DNA of 64,000 nt from Flaccisagitta enflata. Lineage: Eukaryota; Chaetognatha; Sagittoidea; Aphragmophora. Where the stretch lies: the NCBI GenBank assembly GCA_965153355.1, contig OZ231127.1, positions 65,844,001-65,908,000 on the forward strand. The letters run 5' to 3'. The position numbers and the translations under genes are program-made. Shown here in pieces: positions 49,788 to 60,068 of this stretch (positions are counted from its first letter, which is position 1; each line of letters begins with the position of its first letter). The notes beneath the pieces were generated by a model that saw only the letters and a list, made by a program, of their open reading frames with translations, did not search any database and had not been told where the DNA came from.

Positions 49788-50169
49788 GGGCAGCGCCTGC
49801 TGTCGATGACTCATGCCACCGCGGGGATTTTCTCCCTTCTTCTTCTCCTTCCTACCCACTTTCCCCCAGCCTCAAAGCCATATCCCAGTCTCGAGGCCCA
49901 TATTCAGCCTCAAGGCCCAAATCCCAGTCTTGAGGCCCAAATCCCTTGAGGCTGGAATTTGGGCCGTGGGGTGGGGATTTAGGCCTGGAGGTTGGGATTT
50001 GGGCCTCAAAACTGGGATTTGGGCCTCGAGGCTGGGATGTGGGCCTAGAGGCTGAGATATGGGCCTCGAGGCTGGGGGGAGGGGGGGGTACGTAGGAGAA
50101 GAAGGAGAAGGATAAAATCCCCCATATGTGTGAAAGCATAGGTCATCGACCCCTTCGGAGCCGCTGCCC
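49788..50169. mobile_element. TIR/minisatellite element of the GGGCAGCG family
   Basis: Left GGGCAGCGCCTGCTGTCGAT then GACTCATGC; right (inverse) GGGCAGCGGCTCCGAAGGGG then TCGATGACCTATGC. The interior holds CCTCAAGGCCCAAATCCCAG units that themselves switch orientation near 49950, making a central palindrome. Confidence 0.7.
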
Positions 50170-50987
50170 AAAAGGACTCCATTTTGTTTAAGTGATTACT
50201 GAATTACTAGCGAGCGCGCATCGTCGGAAATCTGTGGTGGACAACTTTCCCACGTATAAAAGTGATCCGCCTGTTTTAATAAATCATTAGCTATTTCCTG
50301 TAGACAATAGTGAAAATAACACCAAATAATGATACTTTTTCTGTACCTTATCAAAATCTCTTTTAAGGAACCGCCTATTACTGTAAAAATTCTCAAAAAA
50401 CTTGCTGGAACTACTTTCTCTATTCTATTCTGAGCGCTAATAGCGGCATTGCCGGCCAATGGCATTGCCGGCCAATCAAGCTTGTGGATAAGTTCCTTAG
50501 GTTGAAAGAGGCATTAATATACAGGATTTGAGGTCGGACACTGCTTACTTATGTCATTTTTTTATCATTTACACTGAATTACATCTGTCTGACTGTTTTC
50601 ATTGACTATTACTATCACTTACTGCTCCAAAATAAGTGGGCTACCTAAAGTTTCCTGGGCGAAGCTACGTGCTGCGTTCATCGTGCGTTCATGAGCCTAA
50701 GCGAAAAAATATACTGCGCTGCTGCTGCCGCTGCTGCAATACTCGTTCATGTCGTCACCCTGATCCTGGAAAATGACCCACAAATTTCAGTGAATTGAGG
50801 ACAGGATGTCGGTCTGTATTCGAGATTTGAGCCATATGCTGAAGTTTTTATCGGTTAACTCGAAAATTGACATGGTTATACATTGTTCAAAACATAAAGT
50901 ATGAGCATCAGCCAGAATTATCGGTCAAAGCAGTCTCTCGCTAGAATTACCCGTTCTCAGAATTACCACCACTACTGTCCTGAAACA
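50170..50987. other. No recognisable feature
   Basis: AT-rich, with a direct repeat ATGGCATTGCCGGCCAATC near 50450 and a short CTG/CTGC patch near 50700. No gene supported. Confidence 0.4.
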
Positions 50988-51146
50988 ATGCCAGATACAC
51001 GGCATTCCAGTTGCGGACGGTTGAGCAGGAGAAGTAATGCATAAACACTCGCAATTCAAACATGTGACGGACTTAGGAACGGAATTACGGGAGGACGGAC
51101 AGACCGACACGGTAAGGTGTAGAGTCGCGTGTCCTCGACTAAAAAT
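50988..51146 (-). mobile_element. Hairpin-headed repeat, copy 11
   Basis: CCAGATACACGGCATTCCAG, distal TTGCGGAC (51011-51018), GAGGACGGACAGACCGACAC core, terminal GTCGCGTGTCCTCGAC (51124-51139), then TAAAAA. It lies 3' of the fukutin-like gene. Confidence 0.7.
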
Positions 51147-51204
51147 GGCAATGTCTTTTTTCTATTAAGTATGCGCCCCGCGCGGAGGAGATACGGCACA
51201 TCGT

Positions 51205-53118
51205 CTAACGCGGTTTGAAAATGTCGGGTCCGTAGTAGACTCTACTCAAATCGCGGTTTTTGTTTTCATCACAGAGAACGTAGACACGATAACCGTGCAA
51301 ATCGGCGGAGCATATCTTATCCGTGAAATCAAAGAATTTGATATCTCCTTTTTTGTGCTTCATATTGTAAACCTTGTGACTGAAATAAAAATACGTGTCT
51401 ACGTTGATGCCCCCCGTCACCCCCAATTTCCAATAAAAACCTCTTTGATAACCCCCCTTTTCGCGCGGGGCGTCTTGGTTCACCCCCAATTTGATGATGT
51501 GAAATGTGTCCTTTTTAGCCAAAATGTCCGCGTGGATTTTCGGGTAGAATTCGGGGCTGCTATAGTGGAGCATGTCGATGTCGGGATCTTTGGGAATGAG
51601 TGAACATTGCCGGTACCAGCCGAGCAGCGTTCCGCAGTTCATCCACGACCGAATACCGTACGGACGGACGAGTCTCTTCACGGCCATGATGCTGGTCATG
51701 TATTTCCGAATCTCCTTCGGGTCTGCCACCATTTTCCCGCGCCAATTGTTTTCAAATTTTCGCCTCGTGGCGGCTGAATGTTTGGGGCACTCTTTGAATT
51801 CCGAACTCTCTTTTTCGGATATGAAAAGTCTTTTGTCGACGGGGACGAAGATTCCTCCTCCGGCGACACCACCGCCACCGCCAACATGACCGCCTCCGCC
51901 ACCGCCGCCGTCACCGCCGTCACCACCAGCCCCGGTATTGCCATCTATGCGATAATCTGAATAGAGATCGATTTGATTACATAGATCAAGATGAATGTAT
52001 TTAGTGTTGGTTTTTTTTTTTTTTAAGTTTGGAATTCCTTATATTTAAGCTGTTACTTCTCACTAGGGTCTAACGAACACACCTGCAACAAGATTTCGCC
52101 TACAAGAAAAAAACAAGCCCGACCGAGCAACGATGCGTCCGGGCTGTGTCTCTGTGTGTATTGATCATGTGACATATATGTTGAGACAGATTGACAAACA
52201 GACGGGTGAAACGACTAAGTTGTAAAGGAGGCTCTCAAAACATCTTAGTTGATCATTTGTTTCCGTATAGGATCTCACCGCAGCCAAAAACAGTCAAGAA
52301 ACGCGGTTTTTGCAATTGCGTAACGGACGGACCAACAGACGGACGGACGGATGGACGGACCGACCGACGGACAGACCCTCTTATAAAGATGCGAGGACGC
52401 ATCTAAAAACAAGAATTTAGTCCCTTCAAAGAATTTCTTTCATCCCTTGCATTGCGTTAGCTGTATAGAAACCTCTCTATTACAAGCTAGAATGGAAGTT
52501 TTGTCGTTTTGAGTTAGGCATGGTGAATGTATTTGACACAGGCAACAACGATGGATAAAATTGTTTATCGCAATATTTCGCACGATCCCAGTGCTTCAAC
52601 GGGCGAAACAGAGAAATAAGAAGGTGGAGAAAGAATTGGAAGGTCTCTTTGTCTGGCTTCATCAGCCTCTCCTTCTCTTCTCTTCTTTCTCTATCTCTTC
52701 ATCTTCCATTTCTTTCTCCATATTCTTATTTCTGTTTTTCGCCCGTTGAAGCACTGGGATCGTGCGAAATATTACGGTAAACAATTTTATCCGTCGTTGT
52801 TGTCTGTGTCAAATACATTCTCTATTACAAGCTAGACCTATTTTGTCGATCCTTTTGAGTCCGATGGTGTGATTTTTAACCTACCATTTTGCGCTGGTCG
52901 AACTTGAAATGCTTCGTAGGATTCGGCGGGAAGTCTGTTTTCTCCGATGTCATCTGGCTCGGCGGGGATCCAACGGTAAGCATCTGGTTGATTGAGGCTT
53001 TTTACACCGCGCGTGAATATCACTTGAAAGTGAACGCGCTTCCAGTAATAAAACTGCAAGGAAACCAACGAGTTCTTAAACATCATCAGTCAAAGAAAAA
53101 TCGTTCAATGAATGAATG

Positions 53119-53165
<47 letters not shown>

Positions 53166-53362
53166 GAATGAATAAACGAGTGAATGATTGAATGAATGAT
53201 TGATTGAATGATTGATTGATTGAATGAATGAATGAATAAATGAATAACAGAATGATCATTAATTTGAGAGGTGATAAGGATGAAGGAAAACGTCAGAATT
53301 GACCGTTTTGCGCATTTCAAACGTTTTTACCCCACCCCCTCCCTCCCATACACTCATACACA

Positions 53363-53458
<96 letters not shown>

Positions 53459-54723
53459 ATAACAACTGCAGCATCATAAACTTACATGTCTTTTTTTTTT
53501 GTGTTTTGTTTTGTTTTTTTTTTTTTTTTGCGTTTTCAACTCGAGTTGACAGACCAACGGACGGACCAACTGTGTCTTTGTACTTGTGTTGGATGCTGCT
53601 ATTCAAATCATGAATTGAAGATCTTCAGTCGATGACTTGCCACTCTGGAACTTGCTATGTCGGTCAGTCTGTTGAACGGTCTGTCTGTCCAAAGCTTTTT
53701 CTTTCGAGTTTTCTGCTCCTGCCCACCAGTTCGCGAGTGGGGGGAGTGTAAATGGCCTTGTTTCTTCTGTAACATCTTGAACAGTAATCACAGATTTTAC
53801 ACCGTAATCACCTGATTTTTAGTGGCAAATTTGGGGTCGAATGGTGGCAGATTCACGTTGGACAATGATATCACGACAAAAATGTGACCGATCAGTTTCC
53901 CTGAAAAAAGTGAGACGATTTCTTATGAATACCATTAATTACCAAATATATCTATTCTGTCATAGAAGCTTCATTTTGAGAAAAAATGAAGGCACAGTCG
54001 CTTCATTTGAGAAAAAATGAAGGCACAGATGCTATGTTTTTTTGAAGGCATAGAAGCTTCATTTTGAGAAAAAATGAAGGCACAAAAGCTATGGTTTTGT
54101 TTTGTTTTGTTTTGTTTTGTTTTGTTTTGTTTTGTTTTGTTTTGTTTTGTTTTGTTTTGTTTTGTTTTGTTTGTTTTGTTTTGTTTTGCAAAATTTCATG
54201 CCACTGTTTCCAGATGTTTGGCTTCCAAGTGATTTAGAAGTTTAACGAAATTCTTTGAAAATTTTGCACTGAAAATAGCATTTTGCAGCATATTTGCGTC
54301 CATAAACCCGCAAGATTTTTAGATGAAATGAATTGAGAAACCACTTAAGACTAAATGATCATTTGCTCGCACCCTTTTCTGTCCCGATGCATGTACAGTG
54401 CGACCCTTTACTGGCTTTATGTCCATCCTCTAACTGCAAAACCCAGCCAAAACCAGCTTCAATACAAATACTCAGTTACTCACCTCGACTTTTACTTTCA
54501 CTTCTTGGATCCTCGAAGGGGATTTCCTTCTTGACAACCAGATTGGATGAAGAAACTCCTTCGCCGCTCATAAACGCGTCTAGACCACTTTTCAGCGTCG
54601 CGAAATCCTCTTCGAAGACGCCGACTCTCGTCACGGGTTTGTCTTGATTGAGAAACGAATCTCGCAGAAACGAATCCTCGTCGATCAGATCCTCTGTCTG
54701 CGTTAAAATCATCTTAACGCCGG
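51205..54723 (-). CDS. Fukutin/LicD-like phosphotransferase, four 3' exons (5' end not found)
   Basis: Exons 54723-54484, 53900-53812, 53053-52885 and 51956-51205 (stop TAG) join in phases 1, 0 and 1 with clear sites (CTTTTTTCAG, CCTTGCAG and CTATTCAG acceptors; GTGAGT, GTGATT and GTAGGT donors). Together they give 416 codons. The last exon starts with a Gly-rich linker (GGDGGDGGGGGGG), then the catalytic domain: MNCGTLLGWYRQCSLIPKDP followed by DIDM, the signature Gly-Thr-Leu-Leu-Gly plus acidic DxDID, and VYYGPDIF at the C end. Family knowledge: fukutin and FKRP add ribitol-phosphate to glycans in the Golgi; LicD proteins move phosphocholine. The substrate here cannot be told. The upstream exons carry no domain I recognise (e.g. 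KLIGHIFVVISLSNVNLPPF). The expected N-terminal membrane anchor lies in a missing exon, perhaps right of 54723. Confidence 0.82.
52113..52410 (-). mobile_element. Hairpin-headed repeat, copy 12 (intron of the fukutin-like gene)
   Basis: AACAAGCCCGACCGAGCAAC, distal GATGCGTCC (52132-52140), GACGGACGGACGGATGG core, CTCTTATAAA, terminal hairpin GATGCGAGGACGCATC (52388-52403), then TAAAAAC. The 3' arm GGACGCATC is the exact reverse complement of the distal site. Confidence 0.8.
52492..52818. mobile_element. Fold-back element flanked by an 18-bp direct repeat
   Basis: Arms GTATTTGACACAGGCAACAA and CACGATCCCAGTGCTTCAAC recur inverted at the right. TCTCTATTACAAGCTAGA stands on both sides (52474-52491, 52819-52836), and similarity continues loosely for about 30 bp more. 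It sits in the intron, close to the donor of the exon ending at 52885. Confidence 0.65.
53105..53457. repeat. (ATTG)n/(AATG)n and (CA)n microsatellites
   Basis: AATG/ATTG units 53105-53250; (CA)n 53362-53456. Both are in the intron between exons ending at 53812 and starting at 53053. Confidence 0.88.
53636..53768 (+). mobile_element. Hairpin-family relic (weak)
   Basis: GCTATGTCGGTCAGTCTG core, CTGCTCCTGCCCACCAGTTC and AATGGCCTTGTTTC end match the family's plus orientation. The hairpin itself is decayed. Confidence 0.45.
53960..54188. repeat. GAAGGCACAGA-type direct repeats and (TTTTG)n
   Basis: GAGAAAAAATGAAGGCACA occurs three times (53979-54083), followed by about 19 TTTTG units (54094-54188). 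Intronic. Confidence 0.85.
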
Positions 54724-54863
54724 CTGTAACGATTGATCGGTACAACAAATGAAGCAGTTTTTCTGTCTTTGTCCTTGGGGTGATTTGTTTGATTTTATCT
54801 CTTTTCGACATTTCCACAGAAGAGGTAGCCAGAGGTTGCAACAGCACACCAGATCTGATCATT

Positions 54864-55037
54864 TTTAGTCGCGGACTCGAAGACTCTATAAGAGGCTTTG
54901 TCCATCCGTCGGTCCATCAATCTATCCATCGGTTCTTCCGTTATGCTCACGTCAATTCAAGTTTGACATGACAGACAGAACAACAGAAAGACGGATGGAA
55001 AGAGCCTCTCGTACAGTTGCATGTCCACGATTAAAAA
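54864..55037. mobile_element. Two hairpin-family heads in inverted arrangement
   Basis: Left head TTTTTAGTCGCGGACTCGAA, CTCTATAAGAGGCTTTG, GTCCATCCGTCGG; the right half reads outward in the opposite sense (GACGGATGGAAAGAGCC, TCTCGTACAG, GTTGCATGTCCACGATTAAA). Together they form a large imperfect palindrome. Confidence 0.6.
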
Positions 55038-55980
55038 TCAGAATGAGATCTAGCATACTGTAGTCCATAATTGGTTGCCACACAATTGTTAGCATATCGC
55101 ATTTTATAAACAAAGCATATGGTAAAAACCAATAGAGCGAGGCCAATAAGGCGAATATTTGCGTTCATGGTTCTGTGGGAGATCGTTAAATCTCATCGCG
55201 CATTCTACGAAAACAGACAAAGGTTTCAAAAAACAATGGGTGCACAGCACTGTCGATTTGTAATGTAATGGTGACATACAAAGAGATGCAAGATGTTTGA
55301 TTTTAAATCGCGAGCTGGAAAATTGAAAGATGATGAAGCAAAACACACGGTCAGGATTCTGGTTAGAGAAAATCTCAATTTTAAGGGTTTTGAAATAAAA
55401 AAAAGATGGACACATCACAGTTTTTTGCACAGGGGACCTAAAAAGGCTGTAGAACACAATTCTGATATTCATTTTGACCTAATTTGAGCCAAAAAAATTA
55501 GAAACATTTTTTTTATGTAAAAAATTGTGTTTTTGCTATAAAAACAATATTTGTTTAATATTTTTTGGTTAATTCTGACTGATTTTGATGTATGTTGATC
55601 ATTTGCACTGTGCTGATTCAATTTTTGGTGTTTCTACACAATTTTGGCTATGCCGAATTCCACTTCATCCTCTTTTCATCGTCAATTCAAAGGTTTGATA
55701 TCAGCCCTCTTAGACCTAAAATCAACCCTCTCCAGTCAAAAATCAAACTCCGCAGGCCTGAAATCAGCTGACTCCCAGCTCCATTTTCTCCTTAACCATA
55801 TCGATGGCCCCTCGTGGTGCATCTGAGGCAATTCATCCCTGTGTCCACGGGACATCGGCCCTTTGAGGACCCTGTCCGTCTCTCACCAAACGACATTGCC
55901 ACAGACATCGACCCGGCCAACGGGCACCGCTGAAGGAGCTGACCATGTGCAATCCTTGAAAAGTTGAATGACTGGTTTTT
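55038..55980. other. Unassigned; right-hand relic of a GGGCAGCG-family element
   Basis: 55038-55640 is AT-rich with no gene. 55690-55790 has TCAGCCCTCTTAGACCTAAA minisatellite units. 55829-55885 matches the inner right end of the 42715-43196 element (ATTCATCCCTGTGTCC, GACATCGGCCCT). Confidence 0.4.
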
Positions 55981-56576
55981 GGGCAGCGGCCCCGAAGGGG
56001 ACGAAGTCATGTAGAACTCAGGGGGACTTTCGTTCATCCGTTTGTTTGTTTGTTTGTTTGTCCCCCCCCCCCCATCAGGCCCATCAGGCCCCTCAAGTCT
56101 GGCCTCTAAGACCTCAAATCTGGTCTCTCAGGCCTCAAATCCAGCCTCTCAGGCCTCAAATCCGGCCTCTCAGGCCTCAAATCCAACCTCTCAGGCCTCA
56201 AATCCAACTTCTCAGGCCTCAAATCCAACCTCTCAGGCCTCAAACCTGGCCTCTCAGGTATCAAATTAGGATTTTCTCGCTTCAAATTTAAATTCTTAGG
56301 CCTCAAACCTGGCCTCTCAGGCCTCGAGTCAGCTATCTAAGCCTCAATTTATTTCTCTGACCTTTCAAGCCATAATCCAGCTCTCTCAAGCTTCAAGTTA
56401 GCCATCTCAAGCTTCCGATTGGCATTATCAGGCCTTATATCAGCCTTATAGACTCAGTTTAGGCTCTTTAATGCCTTCAGTCAGCCCTCTATAGCATCTC
56501 ATCCACTTCTTCAGGAAGGACGAACAAAAGTCCCCCTGTGTTCTACAGGACTTCGTCCCCTTTGGGGCCGCTGCCC
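55981..56576. mobile_element. TIR/minisatellite element of the GGGCAGCG family (best TIRs)
   Basis: Left GGGCAGCGGCCCCGAAGGGG, ACGAAGTC, TGTAGAAC, CAGGGGGACTTTCGTTC; the right end is the inverse over about 55 bp with few changes. The interior is an array of TCTCAGGCCTCAAATCCAAC units of about 20 bp. Confidence 0.82.
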
Positions 56577-56774
56577 TGCTTCCCCTCACTCCAATTCACA
56601 ATCACTCAAAGCAGGGCAACGGGTATCGCTGACCACATATTGCCCTTGGGCGACATGTTACCCCACTACAAGGGCGATGGCATGGCACTGAATTGCCCAC
56701 TGACTGGACTGTGACAGATGGAAAGAGCGACAGAAGCAACCAAGTGCTTTATGACGCCCAAAAAATGTTTGAAC
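56577..56774. other. Shared flank of the GGGCAGCG family and unassigned DNA
   Basis: AAGCAGGGCAACGGGTATCG and CTGACCACATATTGCCC (about 56617-56650) recur beside the copies near 43240 and 18600, so the family unit extends beyond the inverted ends on one side. Confidence 0.5.
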
Positions 56775-56870
56775 GACCCAAAAAACAAGAGATTCAAATT
56801 TTCACAGACAGAAGGACTGATTCACTAACCGCTCGACCAACCAAAGCAGCGACTTTAAAACCAAGCAATG
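56775..56870 (-). ncRNA. tRNA-derived sequence (SINE-like head)
   Basis: On the minus strand TGGTCGAGCGGTTAGTGAAT is a good A-box/D-arm, and ATTTGAATCTC about 45 bases on resembles a B box. No paired acceptor stem seen. The plus-strand open frame over this segment (56645-56944) is therefore not called as a gene. Confidence 0.35.
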
Positions 56871-57099
56871 GTAGACCAAGAATTCGGACTTTCGGCTCGG
56901 GCAACCAAAACGAGAATGAAAGAGACGCCATCGGTGAATGTTAACGATTCTGAGAAGAGAATTTGATGACTAACATTCATTGACTTTGCCCAATCCTACC
57001 GTTAACCTAGAATTTGATGGTCTTGACTTGTTTTTTGCAAGTCATTATGGTCTTAAGAAAAGGTTGGTCGCGGTTTCATTAACAGAAAGGAGGAGGAGG

Positions 57100-57300
57100 A
57101 GGAGAAGACGGTGGCGAAAGCTGTTGTTGTTGTGGTTGTGGTTGTGGTTGTTGATGTTGTTGTTTTTGTTGTTGTTGTCGTCGTTTATGTGGCCGTTGTT
57201 GTAGTTTTTGTGGACATGGTTGTCGTAGTTGTGGTTGTTACGGTTGTCGTTATTGGGGAAGAAATACTTGTTGTGGTTTATGTTGTTGTTCTTTATGATC
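57100..57300. repeat. Impure (GTT)n/(GGTTGT)n tract
   Basis: GTTGTTGTGGTTGTGGTTGT and related units, interrupted. Confidence 0.8.
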
Positions 57301-57339
57301 TAAAACCACTCAGCAAAGTGGACTTCCCTTTGGTTTTGG

Positions 57340-57672
57340 AACTCTCTGGATCAGGCCTGTATGTAGGTGCATATTCCCTCCCCCCTCCCCGGCAGGGGGA
57401 GAATAAAATCAAAGGATTTAAAAATATGGAAGGAAATCAAAGGGTGAAAAAGAAGAATCATTCAAAGAAGATTATACACTTTTGGCAGTACAAAAAAGTA
57501 ATATTTAGCTATTTCAACTTAAATTCATACTATCTCAACCAAAATATTACTGTATAGGGGCTGTATGGGGAGGACAATCAATTGTACTTGTACCGAGTAG
57601 GGAAGAAAATCAAGGATTTCGGGGGCGGGGAAGAAATCAAAAGCTGTGCAATTTCTGTGCACCCCTGCTTTG
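57340..57672. repeat. G-run-bounded dispersed repeat, copy 3
   Basis: Starts AGGCCTGTATGTAGGTGCA, contains CCTCCCCGGCAGGGGGAG, AATAAAATCAAAGGATTT, GGGAAGAAAATCAAGGATTT, and ends TGTGCACCCCTGC, in the same motif order as 23350-23690. Confidence 0.65.
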
Positions 57673-57727
57673 GAATCAAAGCGATCCAAATTGGCCATTT
57701 CTCTTGTTTTTGTTTGTCGATTGACAG

Positions 57728-57905
57728 CAACGGAAGTGCGTTGATGGGTGATGGCTTCAGGTCGACCAATCGACATCCAACATTGGCTTGGTTCTCTTCG
57801 GAGGAAAAACCTCGCAGTTTTTCTCTTTCTCTTGCTTTTAAGCTGTCATCGACATCGTCGAGAAACTTATTGGGTAATAGGAAATTCGCCATACAAAAGA
57901 TGTAA
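57728..57905 (+). CDS. Possible terminal exon, unknown
   Basis: Good acceptor (a T-rich tract then GATTGACAG at 57719-57727) followed by 58 open codons (NGSALMGDGFRSTNRH..., LAWFSSEEKPRSFSLSLAFK) and a stop ending at 57905. The minus strand is also open over part of this stretch, so the strand is uncertain. No family recognised. Confidence 0.3.
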
Positions 57906-57982
57906 CCCGGGTTACAAAACTATCGTGGACGATTACGCCCCCTCCCCCTCTATTTCAGACAGAGACACACGCACTCGCGCGT

Positions 57983-58227
<245 letters not shown>

Positions 58228-58239
58228 ATGTGCGTTTTC

Positions 58240-58620
58240 AGAGTTCTCAATTAAAGCGGACCAACGGACGGACGAAGCCTGTTTTGTAGAATCGCGATTG
58301 CGCGACTGAAAATTTCAGAGTCTTCTAGCGTGGTTGTTTTAGTGGCTTGCACGTGAGTTTGCATTGACAGTGACACAAGCAACCATTTCGGCTGGATTTC
58401 ACTTTTTAGCCGCTGAATTGCGACTCTTTCAGAGACTTTGTCCGTCCATCTGTCGGTCCGTCATTCGGTCGAGTGTCCATCTGTTCGTCGGTGCATCTCG
58501 CATGATTGGAAAAGTGTAAATTCTCGCATTAGATGCTGCAGTTTGTATGTGTGGGGCGGGAGTTGTAGGCCCATGCCCACCTGTCCGCGACAAATTTTCA
58601 AACCCGGGTTACTTGTTTCA
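58240..58620. mobile_element. Hairpin-family relics, two heads
   Basis: Minus-oriented head: GCGGACCAACGGACGGACG, then TCGCGATTGCGCGA (58291-58304). Plus-oriented relic: TTTTTAGCCGCTGAATTGCG, CTTTGTCCGTCCATCTGTCG, then CCATGCCCACCTGTCCGCG near 58590. Confidence 0.5.
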
Positions 58621-58650
58621 GTGGCAAGTTGTCACTTTAAGTCTCGTTCA

Positions 58651-59493
58651 TCGGGAAAAAAGTCGAAGTCAGTCTTCGACTTTTTGACATATTCGAGAGA
58701 AATAAGGTTTTCATTTTCTTATGGGAAAGTTGGGGATCTCCACCGACCGATTGAGGCCTCCAATGAAATTGATAGGGTAAGTAAATTTGATAATTCTCTT
58801 TCATTTGCCGCCAAGCAGAATGCTCTACGGCAATTATTTTTTGCGCTATGAATTTTTAAAGATTTATTTATGAAAATTACGAATTGAATTTTTTTTTATT
58901 TTTTATGATTTTGAGTAGGATCAAAAAAGGAGTGTATTTATGTTTGTTTGAGCATGCAAATACAAGAAAACATGGTTATGAGCATATCTGCTCATCTGTG
59001 AGGGTGTTTTTGAGCATTCTAGCTCATTTAGCTCATTTAGCTCAGTCTGTTTTTCTGATTTAAAATGCGATGAATGGATAAATGTTTTGATACATGTTTG
59101 AGCAAGCAAATACAAAAAAGCTTGTCAGTGAGCAGAGTTGCTCATCTGTGAGGGTGTTTTTGAGTATTCTAGCTCATTTAGCTCATTTAGCTAGCTTATT
59201 TTTTCTGATTTTAAAACAGATAAATAAATGTTATGATTTAAGCATGCAAATACAAGAAAGCATGTCAGTAAGCATAGCTGGTTGTCTTGTTTAGTGATTT
59301 TGAATATCTTAGCTCATTTAGCTCATTTGGCTCAGTCCTATTTTTCTCTGATTTTCAGTGCAACCAATACATACAATTGCTCTCAATTTGATCTAACAAA
59401 TAAAAAGAGTCGCAATGACTGAAGACAAAAGCTTGGTGAAAAGTGAACAACGCTTACGACTTTTTTCCTCACGGCGACAGCCGCCATTACTGG
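58651..59493 (+). mobile_element. 843-bp Helitron-like element, copy 1
   Basis: Begins TCGGGAAAAAAGTCGAAG with an adjoining perfect hairpin (AAGTCGAAG...CTTCGACTT) and ends with hairpin CGGCGACAGCCG, six bases, then CTGG followed by T. The interior carries three diverged tandem units of about 150 bp (GAGCA(T/A)GCAAATACAA...AGCTCATTTAGCTCA). Same length and nearly the same sequence as 60816-61658. Terminal TC and hairpin-CTRR-T fit non-autonomous Helitrons; no RepHel protein seen. Confidence 0.6.
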
Positions 59494-59639
59494 TAACGAA
59501 GTTGAGATTCTAATCAATGAACAAGTGACGCGGGGTCACAATATCGTTGGTAGGGGGGGGTAGGGTGGGTAGGGGCCTCCAACCCCCATCCACACCCCAA
59601 CCCATCCCCAATACTAAAACATACACAGGAAGTGTCTAA

Positions 59640-59752
59640 AACGCTTGTTTTCCCACTTTTCAACTCGATGACCCCGGACCGACAGACCGAAGGACGGATG
59701 GACAGACGGACAGACAAAGCCTCTTATAGAGTTGCGTGTCCGCAACTGAAAA
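59640..59752 (-). mobile_element. Hairpin-headed repeat, copy 13 (head half)
   Basis: CACTTTTCAACTCGATGACC, GACCGACAGACCGAAGGACGG core, CTCTTATAGA, terminal hairpin GTTGCGTGTCCGCAAC (59731-59746). The stem reads GTTGCG/CGCAAC, a different but still paired version. No distal arm was identified. Confidence 0.7.
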
Positions 59753-60068
59753 CCAATTATGGCACTTTGTCCATGGGGAGCCCCAGAAAATACCAAAAGT
59801 ATGTAAACATTTGCACTCAACATCATTTAGTAGCCAAAATATGTCGATCTGAAAAGGTTAATCTCAATTTTCATCAGAAATAATTCAAATAACGCCGTTG
59901 TAATATTGAGAAAAAAAACTAATTATCCATTGGTGAAAACTTGTCACAATTGTTACCCACTGGGACGTAGCTTTTTAAGAGCTGTTTTGTTTATTACTAA
60001 ACAAAGAAAAGTAAAACCCTATCAAGGTAACCGTCGAAAATGAATCGCTAATTTGGCATTCTTTTAGC

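Noticed and set aside
56645-56944. Plus-strand open frame of about 90-100 codons
   Set aside because: No ATG start in a good context, and the segment contains a tRNA-like A box and B box on the minus strand, so a SINE-like origin is more likely.
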